DNA from: a virus
Direction: 5' to 3' (one strand)
Virus record (IMG/VR): IMGVR_UViG_3300043640_000163
Location: 1-20,917 of that record
DNA length: 20,917 bases
The notes under the pieces were generated by a model, which saw only the letters and a program-made list of their open reading frames with translations, searched no databases and was not told where the DNA came from. Below, one piece after another: positions 8,072-15,700 of this stretch. The position numbers and the translations under genes are program-made. Positions within the stretch are counted from its first letter, which is position 1; every line of letters starts with the position of its first letter.

Positions 8072-8677
8072 TTAGGAACCGGTCGAGACACGACCGTCGT
8101 TGGTCCAGGTGTAGATGGATACGCCCGTGGGGTCCTCGAACGCGCGGACTTCCACCTCGTACATGATCACGTCGCTGTGCACGATCTTCACGTCACCGAG
8201 GGTGATGATCTGACCATCGGGGATGTACGAGCGGTAGTGCGCGTCCAGCTCCGAGTCAATCGTGTCGAGCACCCACATCTGGTGCGGGAGCTTGCGGGTG
8301 TTCTTCTTGATCTCCACCAGCGTGCCGATGGTCGACGTCGCGGGGGTGACGGTCACGTTCGCCGCGCCATACACCGCCTTGAGCACATTGGCCGAAAGTG
8401 ATTCCAGGAACACGAACTTGTACGTGTAGGTGACCTCGGTCTGCAGAACCTTGACGACCTTGCCGCCGAAATTCCTCTTGTCTTCGGTTTTGATGTCCTT
8501 GGTCTCGGTGTATCCGTCCTCGCCGATGTGGCCGAGGTCGATGAACGCCGGGGCCAAAGTGTATGTGCCAGCGTCGAATAGCGCCTTCGTCGGTGGCGTC
8601 GATCCCATTGGGGCGACGAAGCAGGTTCCGGTGGCCGACGGTTCGGCCGCATAAACATTCTGATTGAGAGCAACCAT
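8072..8677 (-). CDS. Major tail protein (tail tube)
   Basis: This 201-aa protein begins MVALNQNVYAAEPSATGTCF at ATG 8677, with AAAGGG about 10 bases upstream. It is rich in beta strands (KVVKVLQTEVTYTYKFVFLE, TLGDVKIVHSDVIMYEVEVR), contains few charged helices, and lies between the tail terminator and the frameshifted chaperones, the fixed place for the tube subunit. Length fits the usual 180-300 aa. It is followed by two hairpins, consistent with strong expression separated from the chaperones. Identity rests on position plus fold-like pattern rather than a catalytic motif. Confidence 0.9.
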   Translation of the reverse strand: MVALNQNVYAAEPSATGTCFVAPMGSTPPTKALFDAGTYTLAPAFIDLGHIGEDGYTETKDIKTEDKRNFGGKVVKVLQTEVTYTYKFVFLESLSANVLKAVYGAANVTVTPATSTIGTLVEIKKNTRKLPHQMWVLDTIDSELDAHYRSYIPDGQIITLGDVKIVHSDVIMYEVEVRAFEDPTGVSIYTWTNDGRVSTGS

Positions 8678-8706
8678 GATGGTGAATCCCTTTCAAGGGC
8701 AGGTGA

Positions 8707-9123
8707 TTACAGGGCGAATGTCGCCCGAAGCAAGATGTCCACCGTCAGCTGTGCGCGCGGTGAGCCCGACGGATCGTCGGGGTCGGGGAAGTACACTGGT
8801 TCGCCGACCACGGTCACGACACGTATGCCGTTGCCAGGTGCGTGCTGTGCATCCACCAAATAACCACGGACCTTCTCGGCCGTGCGTACGGCCAGGATCT
8901 CGGTTCGATCCCAGCACAAGATGATCGCCCGGCGAGTTGAGAGTGCCGGGTTCATCGAGCCGCGAGCTGTCGCGGAGCGAACTACGACCAGCCTCGGCGG
9001 TCGCGGATTCGGAACCTGTGTTGCCACAGGCACATCGGGGGTTAGGCGAGTATCCAGGTAGCGCTTCAACACCAGCGGGCAGTACTCGTAGTAGCCGCTG
9101 CTGGGCACGCTTAGGTTCGCCAT
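8707..9123 (-). CDS. Tail terminator protein
   Basis: This 138-aa protein (MANLSVPSSGYYEYCPLVLK) starts at an ATG that overlaps the upstream stop as TGATG. It has the small alpha/beta pattern of gpU/gp17-like terminators: an N-terminal helix ending VLKRYLDTRL, a short strand after PRPPRLVVVRS, and later strands IRVVTVVGEPVYFPDPDD and AQLTVDILLRA. In siphophages this protein caps the tail tube and binds the neck, and its gene directly precedes the major tail gene, as here. Confidence 0.8.
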   Translation of the reverse strand: MANLSVPSSGYYEYCPLVLKRYLDTRLTPDVPVATQVPNPRPPRLVVVRSATARGSMNPALSTRRAIILCWDRTEILAVRTAEKVRGYLVDAQHAPGNGIRVVTVVGEPVYFPDPDDPSGSPRAQLTVDILLRATFAL

Positions 9124-9401
9124 CAGATGGTCAGATTGTTGATGAGCCGTTGGTGTTTGGCGTTGTCGGCCATGGCCTGTGGCGTCGCGGTGATCACCGT
9201 TGCCCGGTAATCGTGGCGCTTCAGGGTGAGCCAGCTCTGCGCACCCTCGGTGCCCGCGCGGTAGCCGTCGGTGATGCCTGCCTCGCTATTACACTGCGAG
9301 GCAATGGCTTCGGCAGCGGGGACCAGGTACTCGTCGACGATCTGCTTGACCACCGTGTCCCAGCCCTTCTGGTTGATCCGCACCTTGCCGGTGATCGCCA
9401 T
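9123..9401 (-). CDS. Neck/tail-completion protein, HK97 gp10-like
   Basis: This 92-aa protein starts at ATG 9401, which overlaps the preceding stop as TGATG; a longer frame to 9467 is shadow of the upstream gene. The N-terminal MAITGKVRINQKGWDTVVKQ and the helix DEYLVPAAEAIASQCN resemble the small HK97-gp10-type proteins that lie between head stopper and tail terminator in actinophages. The latter half (HDYRATVITATPQAMADNAK) suits the beta hairpin with a short helix seen there. Assignment is by order and weak resemblance. Confidence 0.7.
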   Translation of the reverse strand: MAITGKVRINQKGWDTVVKQIVDEYLVPAAEAIASQCNSEAGITDGYRAGTEGAQSWLTLKRHDYRATVITATPQAMADNAKHQRLINNLTI

Positions 9402-9778
9402 CAGATGCCCTCCACCCTGCGGAGCAGCACCACGTTGCCAGGCGACCAGCCGTGAAACCCGGTGCACTGCAACCGCAGTGACGTGACCTCGTAGACGTCG
9501 CCGCCCAGGCCCACGCGGTCGCGGATGGACGGAACCCAGTTCGGTGGTGAGGTGATCGCTGCGTCGAACTTCTCGCCCGCGGCGTTGACTTCGCCGGGGG
9601 TTAGGGCAGAGGACCCCGATCCAATGGACGAGAGGCGTTCGGTGCTGGCGACGGTATAGCCGTAGACGTCAACGGTTGTCGGTGTCTCCGCCCAACCGTT
9701 GACGACGTTGCCCAGCTCGTCGGTGCCGTCGGCCGACCACGGGTAGTGGTCCACCTTCTGCGCCAGCGGGAAGGTCAC
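9401..9778 (-). CDS. Head-to-tail stopper (head closure protein)
   Basis: This 125-aa protein starts with GTG at 9778, overlapping the adaptor stop as GTGA. It is beta-rich, with segments TTVDVYGYTVASTE, RDRVGLGGDVYEVTSLRLQC and NVVLLRRVEG, matching the SPP1 gp16/HK97 stopper barrel in size and composition. It comes second in the adaptor-stopper-gp10-terminator series. The function, closing the filled head before tail joining, is inferred from order. Confidence 0.75.
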   Translation of the reverse strand: MTFPLAQKVDHYPWSADGTDELGNVVNGWAETPTTVDVYGYTVASTERLSSIGSGSSALTPGEVNAAGEKFDAAITSPPNWVPSIRDRVGLGGDVYEVTSLRLQCTGFHGWSPGNVVLLRRVEGI

Positions 9779-10377
9779 TGCACGCGACCCATCTGCATGA
9801 CGATGGACGGCGGCAACGGATACCGGTAGGACCGCGCGAGGGTGACGTCATCGGGCGTCATGATGCCCGCATTGCCAGAGTTGGCCCAGTTCGCGATCTC
9901 CTGGGTGTAGTCCAACGTGCGCAACATCTTTGACTGTGCGATGACCGATCCCGGGTCGACGGTGAGGGTTCGCGCTGCGATGACCGCAACGGCTGCCACC
10001 ACGTCGTCGGGCACCGGGGTGTCCCATGCATAGGTCACGGTGGCGGTGTGCCCGTTGAGCAGGAAGTCGGGCCACTCGTTGGTGAACCTGATCCAGTTGC
10101 TCTCCACCGCGTACGGCTGCGGCATGCCATCCACACCGGACACCGCGACTTCGAAGACGGTCGAAGGGATCTCCTCCAGCCGCACTCGTCCCCCGAACAG
10201 TCTCAGGGTGTGCGTGTAAGTGCCCGGTGTGAACAGCCTTTGGGCTTCCATGCGGAAGCGTCGGGACACCAAGGCCAGCACGCCGGGTAGCCGCAGCGCC
10301 TGGGTGCTGGACAGCGCGGCAGCGTTCACCAGGCCCAGTGCTGCGGCTACGTCGGCGGCCGATGCCAAGGGGTCCAT
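9775..10377 (-). CDS. Head-to-tail adaptor protein
   Basis: The 200-aa product begins MDPLASAADVAAALGLVNAA at ATG 10377, five bases after the capsid gene stop. The open frame extends further to 10530, but those extra 51 residues are Arg/Ser-rich shadow of the capsid gene, so the shorter start is chosen. The opening 'D-x-L-A-T/S-x-x-D-V-A-A-A-L-G' followed by an LVSRRFRMEAQR helix is characteristic of SPP1 gp15/HK97 gp6-like adaptors that sit under the portal. A C-terminal helix region (IANWANSGNAGIMTPDDVTLAR) also fits. Confidence 0.85.
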   Translation of the reverse strand: MDPLASAADVAAALGLVNAAALSSTQALRLPGVLALVSRRFRMEAQRLFTPGTYTHTLRLFGGRVRLEEIPSTVFEVAVSGVDGMPQPYAVESNWIRFTNEWPDFLLNGHTATVTYAWDTPVPDDVVAAVAVIAARTLTVDPGSVIAQSKMLRTLDYTQEIANWANSGNAGIMTPDDVTLARSYRYPLPPSIVMQMGRVQ

Positions 10378-10381
10378 CGGG

Positions 10382-11203
10382 TTAGGAGCCGCTCGGGTTG
10401 AACACCCGCACGCCGAGGGGCCGAACGACCTTGCCGCCGTAAACGTGCAGTGCCCTCGCCCTGTCGGCGAACTTGTCCTGCGCGCGCATCGCCTCGACCT
10501 GGTCGATCTGGCTGACGAACGACACCGCACGCTGGTGGAACACCACGAACTGCGGGTAGTTCACTGCCGGGAGGTGGTTGCTGGTAACGACCCTCATGTC
10601 GAGGATGCGGCCGATGGTCGCGTTGCGCAGACCATTGCTGTCACCGGACACGTCGGCGTTGGTCAGCTTCGAATCAGAGCCCAGCAGAAGGGCTTCGAAT
10701 TCGGCGTTGACCACGGCGACACGGTTGTCGGAGGGGACCTCCGACTTGTTCATTGCCTTGCGGGCATCGCGCAGCAGGTTGTAGGCCGCGTCACCCGTGG
10801 TGGGTGCGGTGCCTGATAGTGCGGTGCCGCCTGCGACCAACAGTGCCGAGATGAACTTGTCGGTGTCGGCGGCCAGGGCGTATCCGGCAGCGGTGGTGTA
10901 CGCGTTCAGCGAACCCGCGCTTTGCGCGCGGTCGATGTCATCGACGAAGAAGTCGGTCGACTTCTCCTGATCGATGAGCAGATCCACCGAGGTGTCGGAC
11001 ACGGCCGACGCGCTCGTAATACGGCCTGCCGCTTTGTAATCGGTGACCGTCGGCGCGACGATGCCGGTGATGTGCACCGTGTTGCCGCGGGTTGCCAGGC
11101 CCTCGTAGTCGCGGTTGACCAGCGGTGCCAGTACGTTCTCGGTGTTCCACAGTTCGAGCAGGTTCGCCGCCCAGAGGGCGGGAATGAAGTGGGTGATTGC
11201 CAT
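10382..11203 (-). CDS. Major capsid protein (P22-coat-like HK97 fold)
   Basis: The 273-aa protein begins MAITHFIPALWAANLLELWN at ATG 11203, with AAAAGG about ten bases upstream. This opening, followed by VNRDYEGLATRGNTVHI and later DQEKSTDFFVDDIDRAQS, is the signature of the P22-coat/gp5-like capsid family widespread in actinophages ('E-x-x-Y-x-x-x-V-x-D-x-x-x-A-Q'). The C-terminal section (VSQIDQVEAMRAQDKFADRA, VYGGKVVRPLGVRVFN) also fits. It follows the scaffold gene, as usual. Around 400 copies would form the shell in a typical icosahedral head, by family knowledge. Confidence 0.95.
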   Translation of the reverse strand: MAITHFIPALWAANLLELWNTENVLAPLVNRDYEGLATRGNTVHITGIVAPTVTDYKAAGRITSASAVSDTSVDLLIDQEKSTDFFVDDIDRAQSAGSLNAYTTAAGYALAADTDKFISALLVAGGTALSGTAPTTGDAAYNLLRDARKAMNKSEVPSDNRVAVVNAEFEALLLGSDSKLTNADVSGDSNGLRNATIGRILDMRVVTSNHLPAVNYPQFVVFHQRAVSFVSQIDQVEAMRAQDKFADRARALHVYGGKVVRPLGVRVFNPSGS

Positions 11204-11225
11204 GTCGCACAGTCCTTTTCAGGTT

Positions 11226-11840
11226 TTAGGCGATGCCCTTGAGCTGATTCAGTCGGCCTTCTTTGTCGGCCTGGAGAATCGCCTGGGGGGTCATCTTGTT
11301 GAGTTCGTCCTGGCTCTGGATCTGGGCACCCGCACTGGGTGGCCGTCCATCGCCAGTGACCACGCTCGCCGGGGGTGTGGTGGGCGGCGGGGACTTCTTG
11401 AGGGAATTCGCCCACGCGGTTGCCTTTTCGGCACTCTCGCGCATGGCCTCTTCGGTGTCCCCCTGGATCATCTCCGGTGGGACCTTCTCTTCGCGCGCTA
11501 CCTTCTCGCGAAGACGCTCCTGGCGTGCCGCCTCGGCGTCCGCCCTCGCTGCGTCGCGCTCTCCAATGAGCCGCTCTTCCAACGTCTTTTGTGCTTCCTC
11601 GATCTCATCGAGGCGCTTCGCCTTGTCGGCGTAGCTCTGTGCACGTGCCTTCCACTCCTTGAGCTGTGCCCGGAACTTCTGCTCGTTGAATTCGTCATCT
11701 GCTGACGGCTCCGCTGCAGGGGGTGCGGGTGCTGGCTCGACGGTGCCCACCGGATCCGGCGGCGTGATGACACCGGTCGGCATGTTGTTGGGCGTGGGCG
11801 TCGCGGTGGTGGTCGTGCTGGTTTCGTTGGGGGTTGTCAC
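11226..11840 (-). CDS. Capsid scaffolding protein
   Basis: This 204-aa acidic protein starts with GTG at 11840, seven bases after AGAGGG. Residues 1-45 are Thr/Pro-rich and disordered (TSTTTTATPTPNN). Residues about 50-135 form a highly charged coiled coil (QKFRAQLKEWKARAQSYADK, EIEEAQKTLEERLIGERDAA). The end has the short helix pair DELNKMTPQAILQADKEGRL that resembles coat-binding tails of phage scaffolds. The gene sits just before the capsid gene. No protease motif is present in it. It is the first gene after the intrinsic terminator at 11902-11930. Confidence 0.9.
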   Translation of the reverse strand: MTTPNETSTTTTATPTPNNMPTGVITPPDPVGTVEPAPAPPAAEPSADDEFNEQKFRAQLKEWKARAQSYADKAKRLDEIEEAQKTLEERLIGERDAARADAEAARQERLREKVAREEKVPPEMIQGDTEEAMRESAEKATAWANSLKKSPPPTTPPASVVTGDGRPPSAGAQIQSQDELNKMTPQAILQADKEGRLNQLKGIA

Positions 11841-11901
11841 GGTTATTCCCTCTTCTCACCGGCATTGATCGCCGGATGAATCAGCCCCTCGTTCGGGCAT
11901 G

Positions 11902-11930
11902 AAAAAACCCCAATGGCGTTGCCACTGGGG
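11902..11930 (-). terminator. Rho-independent terminator upstream of the scaffold gene
   Basis: On the minus strand CCCCAGTGGC and GCCATTGGGG pair over 10 bases (one G-U) around a 3-base loop and are followed at once by six T. It lies between the small gene ending at 11962 and the scaffold start at 11840. This is the only classical intrinsic terminator I see in the window. On the plus strand no T-tract follows, so it acts on leftward transcription. No convincing promoter was found in 11841-11901; a weak CCGGC/GCCGG hairpin (11859-11875) is also there. Confidence 0.88.
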
Positions 11931-11961
11931 ATGTTTGGGGCGGCTTAGCCGCGGGTGGGGG

Positions 11962-12231
11962 TTAGGTGTTCAGGAAGAAGTCACGCTCGCGCGCGCGGGC
12001 CTCGCGCGCGTGGGTGCCGTCCAGCTGGCGCGCGAATTCAGTTCTGCACGCGAGGATGTCGGACGCGGACTTCGGGTTCGGCTGTGCGCCGAGGGCATCG
12101 AGGACGTCGGTGGTGGCCATGTCCAGGCCGGTGTCCGACGGGCAACCCCGCTCGGCACCGGTCACGATCTGGTCGAGCACGGAGGCGAAGGTGGCGCGCA
12201 GCTCGTCGTCGGTGGGCCTACCGTGCAACAC
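11962..12231 (-). CDS. Small unknown protein (89 aa) before the terminator
   Basis: The GTG start at 12231 follows AAGGTG at a good distance and overlaps the upstream gene by 14 bases. The product (MLHGRPTDDELRATFASVLD) is mainly helical, with a Cys at 30 (ERGCPSDTG) and another at 62 (DILACRTEF), and ends in an Arg-rich stretch and FFLNT. I do not recognise the family. It is the last of three small genes between the MuF protein and the terminator, so it is probably co-transcribed with MuF. Confidence 0.75.
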   Translation of the reverse strand: MLHGRPTDDELRATFASVLDQIVTGAERGCPSDTGLDMATTDVLDALGAQPNPKSASDILACRTEFARQLDGTHAREARARERDFFLNT

Positions 12232-12469
12232 GGAACACCTTCGCGATGGCGGTCTTGGCGGCGCTGACCTGGTCGGCGGGGATCCGGTCGTAGTCGCCGG
12301 TCCAGATGATGTCGGCGGGGCCAGAGGGGGCAGGCCCCCAGCTGTTGGTGTTGACCAGCCACCACTCCGCGCGGGCCGCGAGGAACTGCTCGGCGGTATC
12401 CGTCTCGGCGCTGTACACGCGGATCAGCGCGTGCGGCTCACCGCCCTGGCCGTCGGTGTAGTACTTCAT
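12218..12469 (-). CDS. Small unknown protein (83 aa)
   Basis: ATG 12469 follows a clear GGAGGT (12476-12481) by six bases, one of the best ribosome sites in the window. The protein starts MKYYTDGQGGEPHALIRVYS and includes EQFLAARAEWWLVNTNSWGP and DYDRIPADQVSAAKTAIAKV. It looks like a small alpha/beta fold and shares an opening M-x-x-Y-x-x-x-x-G-G pattern with the 76-aa protein just upstream. Family not recognised. Having its own strong ribosome site hints at independent, higher translation. Confidence 0.8.
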   Translation of the reverse strand: MKYYTDGQGGEPHALIRVYSAETDTAEQFLAARAEWWLVNTNSWGPAPSGPADIIWTGDYDRIPADQVSAAKTAIAKVFRVAR

Positions 12470-12475
12470 CGGGGG

Positions 12476-12481
12476 ACCTCC
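12476..12481 (-). promoter_or_regulatory. Strong ribosome binding site GGAGGT
   Basis: This fixes the start of the 83-aa gene at 12469. Most neighbouring genes instead use overlapping starts without such a site. Confidence 0.8.
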
Positions 12482-12507
12482 AACTCCACAATACGCCTGA
12501 CCAGGGG

Positions 12508-12738
12508 TTATTCGTTATCGTCGCTGGTCACGACACTGCCGTCAGCAGCGATTTGCCGGTAGTCGGGATTGCGCTCGTAGGTGCCGTCAGCCCGACGCCA
12601 CCCGATGATCGCCAGCTCGCCGACGTTCTCCCGCCAGACGGTCAGACGCCCCGGCATGGTCAGCGCCGAGAACGCCTCCAGCCCGTCGGCGAACGCGACA
12701 GGAGTACCGCCGTCGGGTTCGGCGTAGTAGGTCCACAT
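12508..12738 (-). CDS. Small unknown protein (76 aa) directly after the MuF fusion
   Basis: ATG 12738 overlaps the last base of the MuF stop (TGATG), implying translational coupling. The open frame continues upstream to 13512, but that part is antisense-like shadow of MuF, so the coupled start is used. The product begins MWTYYAEPDGGTPVAFADGL and has beta-like stretches GRLTVWRENVGELAIIGWRR followed by an acidic end SVVTSDDNE. Not recognised. Its place right behind a polyvalent, toxin-like C-terminus makes an accessory or immunity role conceivable, but nothing in the sequence proves it. Confidence 0.78.
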   Translation of the reverse strand: MWTYYAEPDGGTPVAFADGLEAFSALTMPGRLTVWRENVGELAIIGWRRADGTYERNPDYRQIAADGSVVTSDDNE

Positions 12739-15700
12739 CAGAACGCCCCCTGTCGGCTGGCGGTCCAGGTGGCCGCCTGCAGGTGGTACGGCACCAGCTC
12801 GGTGTATCCGGCTGCGTGCAGTGCTTGCAGCACGTCGGGGTGGATGTTCAGGTTCGCCTCCGCGGTGGCCTGGCGCACTGCCTCGGCGAACTCCTCGTAG
12901 ATCTGATTCTTCTCGGGCTGCTTCGCGTCGGCCGCCCTGCTGCCCTTGGCCTTGCCGCCATCCAGCACGCGGCGGGCCTCGCCGCTGTCGAGCCGGATAC
13001 CGAGGGCCACTCTGGCCTGCCAGGTGTCGATGGTGACGGCCGTCGCGTCCTCCTGTGCGAGAACGTTTTTGGTGTGGTTCCAGATCTTCGGGGAGTCGAG
13101 TGGCTTGTATTGGCCGTTGTGCCAGCCCGCCGGATCCTTGTGCGGGTCGTCGGGCTTGCCCTTGCGGGTCGCGATCTGGCGTTCGCTGTAGATCTGGTTG
13201 CCGCGCATCTCCCACACCGGATTGTCGCCTGCTGCAACACGTTTGAGCCGGTCGACGTTGGCGGTGAATTCGCCAGGGAAGTCCTTGATGGTCGAGGCGG
13301 CCAGCTCCTCGGGGGTCATCCGCAATGCCTTGGTGACCGCGGCGTAATTGACGTCGAAGTCCATCCGCGGGGACAGTGCGGCGTACATCGCAGCGGCCCG
13401 GTCGATGTCGCCCTCGAACCTTGTGCCCCGGCTGTTCTCGGCCAGGAACCAGCGCAGCTTCGGGTACCACGCGATGCCCTCGATCTGCTGATCGGGGGTG
13501 AGCCGATTCCATGCGGCCATGTCATCATCGAGGGTGTTGTTCTTCATCATCTCGATGGGCGGATGCTTGCCCTTGCCCGGACCGTAGGGCAGGTGGACCC
13601 CGCCCTTCTCGTCGTGGATGATCGGCACGGTCGGCCCGCGCAGCCGGTTGTTCTTCGCAACGAACCAGACGTCGAGGTCCTTCTCCTTGCGAATAACGGG
13701 CGTACCCTTAGTGATTGGGATGGTGTCCCAGAGCCGCTGCATCTTCGCTTCGAGCTTGGCCTTCATCTCCGGGGACGTCGTCGATGCCCGTGCGACGTTG
13801 AAGATCTTGTGGTTGACGTCCTTTACCGCCATCGACTTCGCGGTGTGAATCTGCACCTCGAACTCGGTGCCGTGCATCTTGAAGGTCATGTTCCGGCCGC
13901 GATACCCGGTGTAGGAGATACCCTTTGGCTGCTTGACCGGCTCGGCACCCAGGCTAACCAGGGCATCGCGCAGGTCGTTTCCCGACTTCCACGAGTCGGC
14001 CTCGGGCACGATTGCGGTGTAGCGCACCGTGTCTCGCATGTTGTCGACGGCCTGCTGAGCAGTCTGGCCCTTCTGGACCATCTCGTCCTGGGCCTTGCGG
14101 TACAGCGACGGGGCTTCCTTGAGCTTGTGGGCCAGTCCGTACATCTGGCCACCGGATGCCTCGACCGTGGCGGTGATCGCCGCGGTGATGGGCGGCTCGA
14201 TCCCGGCCGAGGCGCGGTACTTGCCGTCGGCTGCCGCGCGCGCGAGAGCACGTTGCTCGGCGGTCAGGGCGGCGTTGTCGACAGCGGCGTAATCCGCGTC
14301 GGTCCAGGGCAGCGGGGTCTCGTCCACCTCGGGCTCGGCTGCGCGCTTGCGCTCCAGTGCGGTCACCGAACGCGACGGCGGCTCTGGCGTGACCTTCGTC
14401 AGCGGCAGCTTCGACTCCCGAATGAGCAACGCGTGCAACGCCTTCGCGCCGTCGGTGGCCTTGTCGCCGTTGATCTCCACGTCGGCGAACGCCTCGGCCA
14501 ACATCTCCGGGGGATCCGGCAGGCCGCCCGTCTCGAACGAGTAGCCCGAGAACTGCTGTGCCCGCCACTCGTTGAACGTCATGCGGGGCTTCAGCTTCCC
14601 GTACGCGTCGGCGAGGGTCTCGTTGACCTTGTCACGTGCCCGCCGACTGCCGGTCGTGTCCAGGGTGTGGGCGAATTCGTGCACGGCGACGGCGTAGGCC
14701 GGTGACCTGTCGCCAATCGGCGGGTGGAATCCTTCGGCGACGTCGGCGGTGTAGGCGGTGTTCAGGTTCGCGACGTGCTCGGCGGTTCTGAACCACGACT
14801 CGTTGAATTCGATCTTCGAGTCGCCCTCGCGGATGTCGGATGCGGTCTGCGCGAATGTGTTTGGCCTGCTGTGCAAGTCGGTGGCGGTGACCAGCTTGAG
14901 CCGGGAGTGTGGGTACTTCGTCAGCATGTCGTCCAGCGCCCGGGTGGCCTCGGCCGCCACGTCGGGGTGCATCTTCGACTGGTCGAGCCGCACCGAGAGC
15001 CCGGGGTGGGCCTTGCGCAGCCTGGCCCCGGCGGCGGCCGTACCGTCGAATGCCGTTGCGGCTGTTCGTGTTTCAGTCGCCGGCCGTTCTAGGGCGTTGG
15101 GTCCTGCGCGCGCTTCGCTTCCTCCTGGAACTTCAGAAGTGCTTGTCGCGCTTGCGCTTTCAGCTGCTCTTTTGACTTGTTCTCGGTATCGAGAATGAAG
15201 ATTGGCTGCTTCATCGGATTTGGTGTACACCCCCTTCTTGCTGATGGTGCCGATGTCGATCTGGTTGAATTCGCCGAGGTCGAACACGGCGAGCTGGTCG
15301 GCACCTTGTGCGGTGGCGATGGTGGCGGCGCTGGGCGGTCCTACCCGGCTGATGTCGGTGTAGACCTTGCCCTTCTCGACCCAAAGTCCCAGGTGGTTAC
15401 CCGGATTGGAGAGTTCGTCGTAGTGCTCGTCGATGTAGCGGTCGACGTGCTCGGGTGTCCAGTCCTTCATCGGCACAACGACTTCGGTGCCCTTGAAGGG
15501 AGCGTAGGCATAGCCCTTGGCGGGCTGGCTGCCCTCCAGGTCGATGGTGATGCCGCCGTTCTTGCGGACGACGTCGTAGACCTGCTGGTCGAGGTCTAGA
15601 TCGATCTTGGGAAGGCGGGCCTTGACGATGTCGACGGGACCCTGAAACGCCTGGTGCTTCCAGGTCAGCGTCGGCCCGATCTCGCCGTGCTCGCGGGCGA

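Noticed and set aside
9402-9467. Longer start for the HK97-gp10-like gene
   Set aside because: The TGATG overlap at 9401 gives a natural coupled start; the extra 22 residues are shadow of the stopper gene.
10378-10530. Longer start for the head-to-tail adaptor
   Set aside because: The extra 51 residues overlap the capsid gene and are Arg/Ser/Cys-rich, unlike the adaptor opening MDPLASAADVA.
12739-13512. Upstream extension of the 76-aa gene to a 334-aa product
   Set aside because: The extra part is Arg/Gln/Gly-rich shadow of MuF; the coupled ATG at 12738 explains the real gene.
12783-14705. 640-aa open frame on the plus strand
   Set aside because: It is antisense to the MuF gene, which has clear motifs in this region; no recognisable domain or ribosome site.
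15215-15304. Upstream part of the alternative frame in the MuF linker (to ATG 15304)
   Set aside because: Residues before MKQPIF are Ser/Thr/Arg-rich shadow, so only 15089-15214 looks selected in that frame.
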